A DNA stretch of 64,000 nt from DAIQNV01 sp038748775 (GTDB taxonomy: Bacteria > Planctomycetota > Phycisphaerae > Phycisphaerales > UBA1924): positions 1-64,000 of the forward strand of contig JBCDIT010000014.1 of NCBI GenBank assembly GCA_038748775.1, given 5' to 3'. Every line of letters starts with the position of its first letter. The first letter of the stretch is position 1. Shown piece by piece: positions 35,578 to 44,835 of this stretch. Made by a program: the position numbers and the translations under genes. The notes below the pieces were generated by a model, which saw nothing but the letters and a program-made list of their open reading frames with translations, was not told the DNA's origin and ran no database searches.

Positions 35578-35919
35578 ATGGCGAGCGAATTGGTCAAGGA
35601 ATTTACCGACGACAACTTTGACGCCGAGGTGCTGAAGGCCGAGGTCCCGGTGCTTGTCGACTTCTGGGCGGAGTGGTGCATGCCGTGCCGCATGCTGGCC
35701 CCCACCATCGATCAGGTCGCCGAAGACTTCGATGGCAAGGTCAAGGTCGGCAAGGTTGACACCGACGCCAACCGCAACACGGCCGTGAACTATTCGATCT
35801 CCGCGATCCCGACTGTGATCCTCTTCAAGGGCGGCGAGCCGGTGAAGAAGTTCGTCGGGCTCACGACGAAGGACGACCTGTCGGCGGCGCTCACCGAGGC
35901 CGCTGGCGAGCCGGCATAA
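35578..35919 (+). CDS. trxA: Thioredoxin
   Basis: This cytosolic disulfide reductase has 113 residues. The active site is WCMPC at 33-37 within VDFWAEWCMPCRMLAP, with Met in place of the usual Gly. The cis-proline loop is SISAIPTVILF, and GGEPVKKFVGL completes the fold. GAAGGAG lies five bases before ATG 35578. A terminator follows 11 bases after the stop, so it is probably monocistronic. Confidence 0.95.
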   Translation: MASELVKEFTDDNFDAEVLKAEVPVLVDFWAEWCMPCRMLAPTIDQVAEDFDGKVKVGKVDTDANRNTAVNYSISAIPTVILFKGGEPVKKFVGLTTKDDLSAALTEAAGEPA

Positions 35920-35930
35920 CCATCCACCCA

Positions 35931-35955
35931 GGCCCCGCCACCGGGCGGGGCCTTT
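35931..35955 (+). terminator. Rho-independent terminator after trxA
   Basis: GGCCCCGCC, loop ACCG, GGCGGGGCC followed by TTTCAT: a perfect 9-bp stem with a short T-run. Confidence 0.8.
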
Positions 35956-35982
35956 CATCACACCGCAAACCGGACAACGCTT

Positions 35983-37083
35983 ATGGCCGCACCGGACCCT
36001 TCGACCGCTCCCGCCGCCGCGAACGCGTCCGGGTCCGTGCTATCCACGCGCCCCCTTCGCTGCGGCGCCGTGGGCGTCGGCCGAATGGGAAGGCACCACG
36101 CGCGCGTCTACGCGCAGCTCGATGGCTCGAAGCTTGTGGGCGTGGTCGACGCCGACAACGACCGGCGCGAGCTGCTCGCCGAGACGCACAACTGCAAAGC
36201 CTTCGCCACCCCAGAAGAGCTGCTCGATGCCGGTGTCGACGCGGTCACCATCGCCGTGCCGACGATCTATCACGAGGCGGCCGCCAAGCCCTTCCTCGAA
36301 GCCGGCGTCGCGTGCCTCATCGAGAAGCCACTCGCCCAAGACGCGGAGACTGCTCTCCGGATCAAGTCGATGGCCGAGACGTCGGGCGCCTGCCTCATGG
36401 TCGGGCACATCGAGCGGTTCAACCCCGCTGTGCTCGCGATGAAGAAACTGGGCGAGAAGGGCATGGACATCGTGCCCCGGTTCGTCGAGGTCCTCCGCGT
36501 CAGCCCAATGACGTTCCGCTCCGTCGACGTCGGCGTCGTGATGGACATGATGATCCACGACATCGACGTCGTTCTGAACCTCATGGGCGGGCGTGAGCCC
36601 TCGACGATCTCCGCCCACGGCGTCTCGGTCGTGACCGAGCACGAGGACATCTGCAACGCAAGGCTCACCTTCGATACGGAGCGAGGCCCCTGCGTCGCCA
36701 ACGTCTCCGCCTCGCGTCTGGCGTTCAAGACCGAACGCGTGACCCGGATCACCGGCGAGAGCGGGTACATCAAAATCGACTACGGCGCGAAAAAGGGCGT
36801 CGTGATCCGCCGGACCGCCAACGAGATCCAGCGGCAAGAAGTCGCCGAGCAGCTCCGGGCCGGCACCGACCTCTCGGACCTCGACTGGAACGAGCTCGTG
36901 AACTACGAAGAGCTCCAGATCGAACAGGCGGACCAGTTGGAACTCGAGATCGGCGCGTTCCTCAACGCCGTCCGGACGGGCGAGGCCCCTCCGATCGACG
37001 CCGAAGCGGGCTTTGTGAACGTCCGCACCGCAGAACGCATCGTCGAATCCACCAAGGAATTCATGCGTCGCGTCGAAGCCTGA
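35983..37083 (+). CDS. Gfo/Idh/MocA-family NAD(P)-dependent oxidoreductase
   Basis: The 366-residue product is a sugar or nucleotide-sugar dehydrogenase. The Rossmann motif is GAVGVGRMGRHHARVY (GxGxxG). The catalytic lysine lies in CLIEKPLAQD, and the second conserved block is MVGHIERFNPAV. That block, together with the DVGVVMDMMIHDIDVV helix, resembles the MviM/GnnA group, in which GnnA oxidises UDP-GlcNAc at C3 for amino-linked lipid A. The matching aminotransferase GnnB is not in the window, so the substrate is only suggested. It sits between trxA and the S1-repeat gene on the same strand. Confidence 0.82.
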   Translation: MAAPDPSTAPAAANASGSVLSTRPLRCGAVGVGRMGRHHARVYAQLDGSKLVGVVDADNDRRELLAETHNCKAFATPEELLDAGVDAVTIAVPTIYHEAAAKPFLEAGVACLIEKPLAQDAETALRIKSMAETSGACLMVGHIERFNPAVLAMKKLGEKGMDIVPRFVEVLRVSPMTFRSVDVGVVMDMMIHDIDVVLNLMGGREPSTISAHGVSVVTEHEDICNARLTFDTERGPCVANVSASRLAFKTERVTRITGESGYIKIDYGAKKGVVIRRTANEIQRQEVAEQLRAGTDLSDLDWNELVNYEELQIEQADQLELEIGAFLNAVRTGEAPPIDAEAGFVNVRTAERIVESTKEFMRRVEA

Positions 37084-37193
37084 CGCCCCACCACCCGATC
37101 CATCACGTCCATGTCCAAACGCCCGAGCATCCGCCCGGGCCCACCCCCAACCCGCCGGCGACCCGCCGGGCGAGAGACCGCGAAGGCCCCGAC

Positions 37194-38831
37194 ATGTCCA
37201 CCGAACAGGACCGTACGAACGTCGAGACCACGCCCACCGAGGCACCCACCCCCAACGCCAACGCCCACGCCGCGCCGGCCCCGGAGGCGATGCCTCAGGC
37301 ACCAGCGACCCCGCCCGCTTCCGAAGCGACGTCAGCGCCTGTGCCTTCGCCCGCGCCGGGGCCTCATGACGCAGCTCCGCGCCCAGACGCGCCGCGCCCA
37401 ACGTCGGTCCAGTCGCCCGCCACCGCCCAGCCGACGGTCCACGACACCAAGCTCGACGAGGGCGCCGAGGACCAGATCGCCGCCGAGGTTGAGGCCGCGA
37501 TGGCCGACCTCGAATCGGCGGGCGCCGCCGCCTCCAGCCTCCCCCCAGCCCAGCCGGGCGGACGCAAGCCGGCCCTCCGGGGTCCGCGCGTCGTCCAGGG
37601 CGGACGCGAGCACCGCACCGGCACCGTCGTCACCGTCGGCCCGACCGACGTCTTCATCGAGTTCGGCCCCAAGGAGCTGGGCGTCGTCGAACGCTCCCAG
37701 TTCAAGAACAAACAGAGCGGCGAAGAGGAGAACGTCCCGACGCCGGGAGATCAGCTCGAGGTCGTCGTCCAGAAGTTCGAGCCGTCTGAATCGATCTACG
37801 TCTGCGTGCTCCCCGGCGCCGTGCAGAAGGCCGACTGGGAGATGCTCGAGCCGGGCCAGGTCGTCGAGGCCCGGTGCACCGGCACCAACAAAGGCGGCCT
37901 CGAGATGGAGATCGCCGGCCACCGCGCGTTCATGCCCGCCAGCCAGGTCGACGTCGACCGCATCCCCGATCTCTCGATCTTCGTCGGCGAAAAGATGGAG
38001 TGCCAGGTCCAGCGTATCGACCGCCGCGGCAAGGGCAACATCGTCCTCTCCCGCCGCGAGATCATCGCCGAGCAGAAAGCCAAGTCCGCCGCGCTGCTCA
38101 AGGACGCGCTCCAGGAAGGCCAGACCCTCGAGGGCACCGTCCGCAAGGTCATGGACTTCGGTGCCTTCATCGACCTCGGAGGCGTCGACGGCCTCGTCCA
38201 CATCTCCGACCTCTCGCACGACCGGATCAACTTCGGCGCCAAGAACGTCGAGAGGCACGTCAAGGAAGGCGAGAAGGTCCGCGTCCAGATCCTCAAGCTC
38301 GACTGGGACGCCAACCGCATCTCGCTGGGCATCAAGCAGCTCCAGGCCGACCCGTTCGAGGCCGTGAGCAACGACGTGGTCGAGGGCGCCGAACTGACCG
38401 GCAAGGTCACCAAGTGCCTCGAATTCGGCGCGTTCGTCGAGGTCGCCCCGGGCGTTGAGGGCCTCGTCCACATCTCCGAGATCGACTACAAGCGTGTCGC
38501 CTCGGTCGAAGACGTCCTCACCGCCGGCGAGGTCGTCCGAGTCAAGGTCCTGCGTGTCGACCCCGACACCCGCAAGATCTCGCTTTCGATCAAGGCCCTC
38601 AAGGACGCCCCCGAACGCCCAGCGGGCGGCGGCGGACGCGGCGGGCGTGGAGGCAGGGGCGGCCGCGACGACCGCGATCCGAGCGAAATTCTCAAGGAAA
38701 CGCCCAAGCTCCGCCGCATGCGCGAGGAAGCCAAGAAGCGCGAGAAGGAAGAACGCGAATCGAACTCGGGCGGGCTCGGGTCCGTCGGCGAGTTCGGCGG
38801 CGGGTTGAGCTTGGGTGATCTGAAGCTCTAG
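37194..38831 (+). CDS. S1-repeat RNA-binding protein (ribosomal protein S1-like)
   Basis: The 545-residue product has a Pro/Ala/Thr-rich N-terminal tail (about 1-125). Four S1 domains follow (about 137-200, 215-285, 305-382, 390-465). The last two are strongest: TVRKVMDFGAFIDLGGVDGL, VHISDLSHDRIN and KCLEFGAFVEVAPGVEGLVH. Next comes an RGG-type stretch (GGGGRGGRGGRGG, about 478-492) and a charged tail. Four domains rather than the six of E. coli S1, plus the RGG box, suggest an S1 paralogue or a short S1 that recruits mRNA to the ribosome. Start ATG 37194 has no strong Shine-Dalgarno. Confidence 0.88.
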   Translation: MSTEQDRTNVETTPTEAPTPNANAHAAPAPEAMPQAPATPPASEATSAPVPSPAPGPHDAAPRPDAPRPTSVQSPATAQPTVHDTKLDEGAEDQIAAEVEAAMADLESAGAAASSLPPAQPGGRKPALRGPRVVQGGREHRTGTVVTVGPTDVFIEFGPKELGVVERSQFKNKQSGEEENVPTPGDQLEVVVQKFEPSESIYVCVLPGAVQKADWEMLEPGQVVEARCTGTNKGGLEMEIAGHRAFMPASQVDVDRIPDLSIFVGEKMECQVQRIDRRGKGNIVLSRREIIAEQKAKSAALLKDALQEGQTLEGTVRKVMDFGAFIDLGGVDGLVHISDLSHDRINFGAKNVERHVKEGEKVRVQILKLDWDANRISLGIKQLQADPFEAVSNDVVEGAELTGKVTKCLEFGAFVEVAPGVEGLVHISEIDYKRVASVEDVLTAGEVVRVKVLRVDPDTRKISLSIKALKDAPERPAGGGGRGGRGGRGGRDDRDPSEILKETPKLRRMREEAKKREKEERESNSGGLGSVGEFGGGLSLGDLKL

Positions 38832-38865
38832 GTTTCCGCGAGTTCGTCAGAAAGGCATGATGCCA

Positions 38866-39747
38866 TCAAGGCGAACACGGAGCCCCGACCGGCCCCGTTG
38901 ATGTCGGACTAACCCACGCCGAAGCGAACGTCGGACACGGCTCCCCGGCAAACAGTCGCAAGAAGATGTCGATATCACCCAAGTCGACCCAGCCGCTCCC
39001 GTCATAATCGAACGCACAGTCCGCGCCCAGGTAGCCGTCAACAAAGGCGCTGACATCGGCGCTGTCGATGATCCCAAACGGCGCGACGAGATCCGCCGTG
39101 AAGAGGCGCACGACACTCTTTGACTCAATAGCGGCTTCGATGATCTCCCCCGAACCACCGTGACGTGGAACTTGGGTATCGATCAACACCGACCCCGACG
39201 CCAGACCGGCGAGCCTCCCGCTCACCCTTCCGTCTGTCGGAACGAGGGCCGTGGTGACAACCAAGTCGTTGGAGCCGTCGGCAACGACTCGCACCCAAAC
39301 GTCTGATGCGACGGAGGCAGCGTCGAGAGTCACGTCGGCGCTGAAGCGAACATCGAAGCAAACCGCACGCGACGGACTCGCCTCGACGACCGCTTCGACT
39401 CGCGAGGAAGCGTTGACCCACGCCGTGCATGCTTGCCCCGCGTCGGCGTGCACAGTGACCACCGAATCTGAAGTCAAGGCCGAGCCGGCAAAGCCGGCCC
39501 GGACATTCGCGAACGAAAACACCTGTCCATCGCCGACCGACGAGGCTTGGCTCACGAACGGTTTACCAGGGAACTCGAGCAAAAGAGCGTCATCAAACCC
39601 CACGCACGCGTCATCCCCGCTGAGTGAGGCATCAGCAAACACCCGAACACGGCTTTCGCCCAGGTCCCACGCCGGCTGCCCCAACACGGGTCCCGCGAAG
39701 AGCACAGCATGAGCGCAGCACAGTGCGCATGACCTTCCGATAGTCAT
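38866..39747 (-). CDS. Secreted protein with dockerin-like tail
   Basis: The 293-residue product has a signal peptide (about 1-23, ending VLG), a beta-rich cohesin-like or Ig-like body and a C-terminal duplicated motif. The first unit is ADLVAPFGIIDSADVSAFVD (degenerate). The second, FDYDGSGWVDLGDIDIF, keeps the full EF-hand ligand pattern D-x-D-x-S-G-x-x-D-x-x-D and should bind calcium. About 20 more residues follow it. GGGAGAAGAAGAA precedes the ATG. It is the third dockerin-tailed gene in the window. Binding partner unknown. Confidence 0.72.
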   Translation of the reverse strand: MTIGRSCALCCAHAVLFAGPVLGQPAWDLGESRVRVFADASLSGDDACVGFDDALLLEFPGKPFVSQASSVGDGQVFSFANVRAGFAGSALTSDSVVTVHADAGQACTAWVNASSRVEAVVEASPSRAVCFDVRFSADVTLDAASVASDVWVRVVADGSNDLVVTTALVPTDGRVSGRLAGLASGSVLIDTQVPRHGGSGEIIEAAIESKSVVRLFTADLVAPFGIIDSADVSAFVDGYLGADCAFDYDGSGWVDLGDIDIFLRLFAGEPCPTFASAWVSPTSTGPVGAPCSP

Positions 39748-39833
39748 TTCTTCTTCTCCCGTGGCGCGTCCAGCGCTATACGGGAGATCGGCGATTCGAG
39801 TTGCAATCGATCACGAACGAATCCGCGACTGCA

Positions 39834-40301
39834 TCATCCGCTCGTCGCAACACCCGTCGATCCGAATCCGCCGGCACCGCGCGATGTCTCATCAAGTTCC
39901 GAGACTTCGACGAGGTGCGCCTGCATCACTGGTGCAATCACCAGCTGCGCGATCCGATCACCGTGACGCACCGTGAATGCCGACGGGCCGAGGTTGATGA
40001 GCCCGACGAACATCTCGCCGCGGTAGTCGCTATCGATCGTCCCCGGCGCGTTCGGCACCGTCACGCCTTGCTTCACCGCAAGCCCCGACCGCGGCCTCAC
40101 CTGGCCCTCGAAGCCATGCGGGATCGCGGTCGCGAGGCCCAGTGGAATCAAGGCGCGTTGACCGGGGTCTATGACCACTTCGGAACCATGATCGCCCCGG
40201 GGCAGGCACGCGACGAGATCCAAACCCGCGGCACCGGCGGTCTGATACGCCGGGATCGTCGCACGCTCGTCAAGCTTCTGAAACCGAACTTCGATGCTCA
40301 T
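39834..40301 (-). CDS. dut: Deoxyuridine 5'-triphosphate nucleotidohydrolase
   Basis: This homotrimeric enzyme hydrolyses dUTP to dUMP, keeping uracil out of DNA and supplying dTMP synthesis. All five motifs are present in 155 residues: AGLDL, RPRSGLA, NAPGTIDSDYRGE with the catalytic Asp, GDRIAQLVIAPV, and RGAGGFGSTG. It starts 34 bases after the stop of a small coiled-coil-like gene on the same strand, so the two may be co-transcribed. Confidence 0.96.
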   Translation of the reverse strand: MSIEVRFQKLDERATIPAYQTAGAAGLDLVACLPRGDHGSEVVIDPGQRALIPLGLATAIPHGFEGQVRPRSGLAVKQGVTVPNAPGTIDSDYRGEMFVGLINLGPSAFTVRHGDRIAQLVIAPVMQAHLVEVSELDETSRGAGGFGSTGVATSG

Positions 40302-40335
40302 TCGCCGAGGCTACCGCCCCGTGGTGAAGCACGCC

Positions 40336-40650
40336 TCAGGACGCCTTGCGACAATCGCGCTCAACTTCGCCCAGCAGCGCCAACTCGTCGTCGGTGAGGT
40401 CGCCCCGAAGATCAATCAACACCCGATCGAACGACGCCACAAGCCGACGGGTGCTCTCGATCGCGTTGTCCATCGAGCTCCGACCCGTCACGCTCTTGAG
40501 CAGATCGCGTTGGCCGATGGCCGAGAGGTTCCGCTCGCTCGCCGAGCGAGCCGCGACCAGCGACGCGAGCAACGCTTCGGCTTCGTCCCGCTGGGCACGG
40601 GTCTGCACCATGAGTTCTTCCGGTCGCAATACGTTCTCGCTCCTGGCCAT
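40336..40650 (-). CDS. Small conserved-looking protein of unknown function
   Basis: The 104-residue product is highly charged and predicted mostly helical (long runs of Ala, Arg, Glu, Leu), without a signal peptide or membrane segment. No family is recognised. ATG 40650 has GGAGG upstream, which selects it over the GTG at 40686. It lies between the nucleotide-sugar enzyme gene (204 bases upstream) and dut on the same strand. Confidence 0.6.
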   Translation of the reverse strand: MARSENVLRPEELMVQTRAQRDEAEALLASLVAARSASERNLSAIGQRDLLKSVTGRSSMDNAIESTRRLVASFDRVLIDLRGDLTDDELALLGEVERDCRKAS

Positions 40651-40854
40651 CGCTGTTCCTCCAGGGGTAGGCATCGACCGCACCACGTCGTCGCCAAACC
40701 ACCTGGCAAGATCACCCGGCCGATCGGGCGATCACCCCCGGCACCACCGTCAAGGTGCTCCCTTCCCGGGTCCCGGAACATGGCGCAACGTCCGATCCGA
40801 CACGCACGTCCTCAGCGGGCCCGCGAATCTCCTGGGTCGACCCAGACGCCGGTC

Positions 40855-42447
40855 TCACGCCCCTGCGTGACGCCCTAATTCGGGTGTCATACGGGTGAGT
40901 GCCCGAACGACCGAATCGCGATCTTCGGCCCGGCACGCCCGCTCCAACCCGGCGCAGACGTCGCTAACGTCGAACCCCGGTGCGACCTCTCCGTCGTATC
41001 CGTGCGCGAGCACCCCAGGGCAGGCCGTGGGCGTGAGCGACTCGGCCGCGTAGGCCAGTTCCTCGTGGAGCTTCTCGCCCGGGCGGGCCCCGGTGATCAC
41101 GATGTCGACCAGTCCTCTCGCGGCGTCGAGACCCGGCGCCGGGGCGGAATCGCCGCCGATCGAGAGCTTCGGCTCGGTTCCATCGCGAACGACCGCCCGG
41201 AGCCCATGGGCTTCGGCGAACCGAACCGCCAGTTCCAAAATCGAAACCGGCTGGCCCATGTCCAACACGTAGAGGTTCGAGCACCTGGCTTCGGCAAGAG
41301 CCCCCGCCTGAAGCACCAAGCTCGCGGCTTCCGGGATCGTCATGAAGTACCGCGTCATCCGCTGATCGGTGACCGTGATTGGACCACCCTCGGAAAGCTG
41401 CGCGGTCCAGATCGGCAGCACACTCCCAGCCGAGCCCAGGACGTTCCCGAACCGGACCATCGACATCCTCGTCGACGACTCCTGCCCCAACGCCCCCACC
41501 ACCATCTCAGCGATGCGCTTGGTCGACCCCATAACACTGGAAGGTCGAACCGCCTTATCGCTCGAGATCAGTACAAACCGCTCGGCCTCCATCGCCGCCG
41601 ACGCTTCCGCCACGCTCCGCGTCCCGAAGACGTTATTGATCACCGCGTGCGCCGGGTGGTCTTCCATCAGGGGAACGTGCTTGTGGGCCGCCGCGTGGAA
41701 GACGACATCGGGCTTGTGCGCCTCGAAGAGCGCCCGCGTCGGCGCCGCCTCAACGACATCGTGCAGCGCCGCGGTCCTTGCCAGCCCCGGCCGCCGACCT
41801 GCGATCTGACGGTCGATCTCGAACAGCGCGTTCTCGCTCCGCTCAACCAGCACGAGCCGCTCGGGCCCGAAGCCGGCGACGAGCCTCGCAAGCTCTCCGC
41901 CGATCGACCCGCCCGCCCCGGTCACGAGGACCGTCTTTCCTCGAACCATGCGTTCGACGCGCGACGTGTCCATTGCGCGGGGCGAACGCCCGACAAGCGT
42001 CGCGACATCGACCTTGGGTCCGCCCAACCCAGCAGGCACAGGAGCCGGGGCGTGCGTCAGGACCTCCTCAAGCGGGGGTACAAATCGCTCAACGACACCG
42101 GCGCGCCTCAACTCCGCTCGAATCGTCGCGATCTCATCCCGCATCGCCGCGGGGAGGCTCACAATCGCGATCGCGGCGCCCGCACGAGCACACGCGGCCG
42201 AGATCTCGCTGCTGGTGCCCAAGCGCTTCAGCCCAGCCACCGGCTCGCCCGGCACCGGAACCTCGATCCACCCCGCCACGGCCGGCGGATCGTCGAGCGT
42301 CCTGAGCTGCCGCACTATCCCGACGGCGGTGCGAACCGTGCCCACCACAACGACGGTGGCTTCGGCTCCAAGAGCCCCCGAAATTGGCGGAAGCCAAAAA
42401 CCGGCCTCGGACCCGGACCGATCGCGCTCGAGCAACTCAACCTGCAT
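40855..42447 (-). CDS. CapD/FlaA1-type nucleotide-sugar epimerase/dehydratase, soluble form
   Basis: The 530-residue product is of the short-chain dehydrogenase family acting on UDP-sugars for surface polysaccharide. An N-terminal CoA-binding-like Rossmann region (about 30-150) is followed by the catalytic domain: TGAGGSIGGELA, HAAAHKHVPLMEDHP, SSDKAVRPSSVMGSTKR, and VRFGNVLGSAGSVLPIW. The Met in VMGSTKR replaces the usual catalytic Tyr (Ser-Met-Lys triad of the WbpM type, UDP-GlcNAc 4,6-dehydratase). WbpM/CapD proteins normally begin with four membrane helices; here none is visible. manC is nearby on the other strand. Confidence 0.86.
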   Translation of the reverse strand: MQVELLERDRSGSEAGFWLPPISGALGAEATVVVVGTVRTAVGIVRQLRTLDDPPAVAGWIEVPVPGEPVAGLKRLGTSSEISAACARAGAAIAIVSLPAAMRDEIATIRAELRRAGVVERFVPPLEEVLTHAPAPVPAGLGGPKVDVATLVGRSPRAMDTSRVERMVRGKTVLVTGAGGSIGGELARLVAGFGPERLVLVERSENALFEIDRQIAGRRPGLARTAALHDVVEAAPTRALFEAHKPDVVFHAAAHKHVPLMEDHPAHAVINNVFGTRSVAEASAAMEAERFVLISSDKAVRPSSVMGSTKRIAEMVVGALGQESSTRMSMVRFGNVLGSAGSVLPIWTAQLSEGGPITVTDQRMTRYFMTIPEAASLVLQAGALAEARCSNLYVLDMGQPVSILELAVRFAEAHGLRAVVRDGTEPKLSIGGDSAPAPGLDAARGLVDIVITGARPGEKLHEELAYAAESLTPTACPGVLAHGYDGEVAPGFDVSDVCAGLERACRAEDRDSVVRALTRMTPELGRHAGA

Positions 42448-42534
42448 TGGTTACTCATCGGCCCTCGTGCCCGGTCGGGCCCAGATTGACCCCGCCATGC
42501 GGGCCCGGGGCGTCGGGCCACCTAATCTCAGGCC

Positions 42535-43182
42535 ATGATCGCCCGCGTCACAGGCCGGCTCGAGTCTCTCGAGACCGTCCACGCCCTTATCGAGCCGGCC
42601 CCGGGACTGGTGCTCTCGGTCTTGTTGCCCGCATTCGTCCGCGCCAAGGTTGAAGACCGGGTCGGGTCGAGGGTCACGCTCCACACCCGTTTCGACCTCG
42701 AAGCCCCCGCCCAGGGCTCGGTCATGACACCTCGCCTCGTCGGGTTCACCGACCCGGCCGACCGCGATTTCTTCGAGCTGTTCACCTCGGTCAAGGGCCT
42801 GGGCGTCCGCAAGGCCCTCAAGGCCCTCGCCGTCTCTCCGTCTGAGATCGCCGGCTCCATCGCGGCGCGAGACGCCAAGGCGCTGACCAAGCTGCCCGAG
42901 ATCGGTAAACGACTCGCAGAGACCATCGTCGCCGAGCTTCACGGCAAGGTCGATCGGTGGCTCTTGGCTGAGGCTGAGGTCGTCTCGCTCGACGCGGCCT
43001 CGCGCGCCGCTCCACAGCCCGACCCGCTCGACGACGAAGCGGTCGCGGCGCTGGTCGCCCTTGGCCAATCCCCGGCGGAAGCCAACCGCATGCTGACCCG
43101 CGCCCGCGACGCGCTTGGCGACCAGGCGTCGACCGCCACGACAGAGGACCTGATCGCCGCGTCGTTCGGGCAGATGCCCTGA
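42535..43182 (+). CDS. ruvA: Holliday junction branch migration protein RuvA
   Basis: This subunit binds four-way junctions and loads the RuvB motor (215 residues; E. coli 203). The order is an N-terminal OB fold (MIARVTGRLE), two helix-hairpin-helix motifs (SVKGLGVRKALKAL; LPEIGKRLAETIVAEL) and a C-terminal UBA-like domain III (DDEAVAALVALGQSPAEANR) that contacts RuvB. ruvB and ruvC are not adjacent; manC and then ruvX follow on the same strand. Confidence 0.95.
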   Translation: MIARVTGRLESLETVHALIEPAPGLVLSVLLPAFVRAKVEDRVGSRVTLHTRFDLEAPAQGSVMTPRLVGFTDPADRDFFELFTSVKGLGVRKALKALAVSPSEIAGSIAARDAKALTKLPEIGKRLAETIVAELHGKVDRWLLAEAEVVSLDAASRAAPQPDPLDDEAVAALVALGQSPAEANRMLTRARDALGDQASTATTEDLIAASFGQMP

Positions 43183-43204
43183 GCAAACGCTCTACACTCG
43201 CGGC

Positions 43205-44305
43205 ATGCGATACGCGATGGTCATGGCGGGTGGGTCGGGAACAAGGCTTTGGCCGATGAGCCGCGCCGAGCAACCCAAGCAATTGGTCCCCTTTGTCCGC
43301 TCGACGCCCGACGCCCCAGCGCAGAGCCTCTTGCAGGTCTCCGCCGGCCGGCTCGAGGGCGTCGTGCCCCCGGAGCGCCGCTACATCTGCACAGGTGAGC
43401 GGTTCCGCTCGCAAATCCTCTCCGGGCTGCCCGGGTTCCCGGGCGACAACCTGCTCGGTGAGCCGGCGCCGCGCGACACGCTCAACGCGGTCGGCTTCGC
43501 CGCGGCGGTCTTCGAGAAGCTCGATCCCGATGCGGTCTTCAGCGTGCTGACCGCCGACCACATCATCGAGCCCCAGTCCGTCTTCGCCGAGGCGATGGAC
43601 GTCGGCTACTCGCTAGTCGAGGCCGACCCGACGCGGCTGGTTTCGTTCGCGATCCAGCCGACCTACCCCGCCACCGGCTTCGGGTACATCGAGAACGACG
43701 AGCCGATCGTCGACTCGAAAGACCTTGGCTTCCGCGTGGCGAGGTTCGTCGAGAAGCCGCCCCTTGAGAAGGCTCAGGAGTATCTCAGCTCGGGCACGTT
43801 CTTCTGGAACGCCGGCATGTTCGTCTTCAACGCGAAGACGTTTATGAACCTGCTCGAAAGGCACGCCCCGGAGAACGCCAAGGGACTCCGCGAGGTGCAG
43901 GCCGCGTGGGGCACGCCCGATCAGGCGTCCGTCCTCGAGCGAGTGTACCCGAGCCTGCCGAAAACATCGGTCGACTACGGCGTCATGGAGCCCGCCTCCG
44001 ACGACGACTCGGTCACCCTGTGCGGCGTCAAGATGGCGCTCGATTGGCTCGACGTCGGGAGCTGGCCCAGCTACGGCGAGACCGTCGAGGCTGACGCGCA
44101 AGGCAACCGCCGATCGGGCGGAGCGCTGGCGGCCCACGACAGCAAGAACTGTCTCGCGGTCGCCGAAGATGGGCACACCATCGCGCTGGTCGGCTGCGAG
44201 GATCTGATCGTCGTGCACACCGGTCGGGCGACGCTGGTCATGCCCAAGGACCGCGCCCAAGACCTCAAGGCCCTGCACGCCACCCTGCCCGACGAGCTCA
44301 AGTAG
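43205..44305 (+). CDS. manC: Mannose-1-phosphate guanylyltransferase
   Basis: This nucleotidyltransferase makes GDP-mannose from GTP and mannose-1-phosphate (366 residues, without the C-terminal isomerase domain of bifunctional ManC). The signature is MAGGSGTRLWPMSR...QPKQ. Other blocks are LTADHII, FVEKPPLEKAQEYLSSGTFF, WNAGMFVF, KTSVDYGVME and VGSWPSYGE. The GDP-mannose could feed the surface-polysaccharide pathway of the neighbouring CapD-type enzyme. It starts 22 bases after ruvA and its stop codon overlaps the ruvX start by one base. Confidence 0.92.
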   Translation: MRYAMVMAGGSGTRLWPMSRAEQPKQLVPFVRSTPDAPAQSLLQVSAGRLEGVVPPERRYICTGERFRSQILSGLPGFPGDNLLGEPAPRDTLNAVGFAAAVFEKLDPDAVFSVLTADHIIEPQSVFAEAMDVGYSLVEADPTRLVSFAIQPTYPATGFGYIENDEPIVDSKDLGFRVARFVEKPPLEKAQEYLSSGTFFWNAGMFVFNAKTFMNLLERHAPENAKGLREVQAAWGTPDQASVLERVYPSLPKTSVDYGVMEPASDDDSVTLCGVKMALDWLDVGSWPSYGETVEADAQGNRRSGGALAAHDSKNCLAVAEDGHTIALVGCEDLIVVHTGRATLVMPKDRAQDLKALHATLPDELK

Positions 44306-44835
44306 TGACCGATCCGCGCCGCTTCATCGGGGTCGACCTGGGCGACAAACGCACCGGGCTCGCCCTTGGAGACAGCGTCACAAGGCTGGCGTCTCCCGCC
44401 TCGCTCGTCGAGACACCGATCGACGAACGCGACGGCGACGCGCTGCTCGATGCCCTCGACGACGCGATCGGTGAACTGGTCGACCGGGGCGACGCGACGC
44501 TCGTCATCGGGCTGCCCCTGAACATGGACGGGACGGAAGGCGCGCGCGCCAAGCTGACCCGAGCGTTCGCCCAGCGGCTCTCTGATCGCACCGGCCGGCC
44601 GATCGAGATGCACGACGAGCGACGGACCTCGCTCCAGGCCGACGAACGCCTGGCCCGCACCGGTCTGACGCACAAGCAAAAGAAACTCCGCCGCGACGCG
44701 ATCGCGGCCTCCGCGATGCTCCAGGCGTTTCTCGACGCCCTGCCCCGGGAACCCGCTGGCGACGCGTTTGGGGATATCGATGATTTCGGGCCCTCAGGGC
44801 CATCGGCCCCCGATCGCCCTGCGAACGATTGGTGA
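44305..44835 (+). CDS. ruvX: Putative pre-16S rRNA nuclease / Holliday junction resolvase (YqgF)
   Basis: This RNase H-like nuclease (176 residues; E. coli 138) processes pre-16S rRNA 5' ends and has been proposed as a junction resolvase. Motifs are GVDLGDKRTGLALGD with the first catalytic Asp, LVIGLPLNMDG, HDERRTSLQAD, and RRDAIAASAMLQAFLD with the last Asp. It has a longer acidic C-terminus than usual. The GTG start overlaps the manC TAG (TAGTG), implying coupled translation. Confidence 0.9.
   Translation: MTDPRRFIGVDLGDKRTGLALGDSVTRLASPASLVETPIDERDGDALLDALDDAIGELVDRGDATLVIGLPLNMDGTEGARAKLTRAFAQRLSDRTGRPIEMHDERRTSLQADERLARTGLTHKQKKLRRDAIAASAMLQAFLDALPREPAGDAFGDIDDFGPSGPSAPDRPANDW

Noticed and set aside
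35674..35688. WCMPC in thioredoxin as an abnormal active site
   Set aside because: Substitution of the residue after Cys is tolerated and seen in thioredoxins; the protein is otherwise ordinary.
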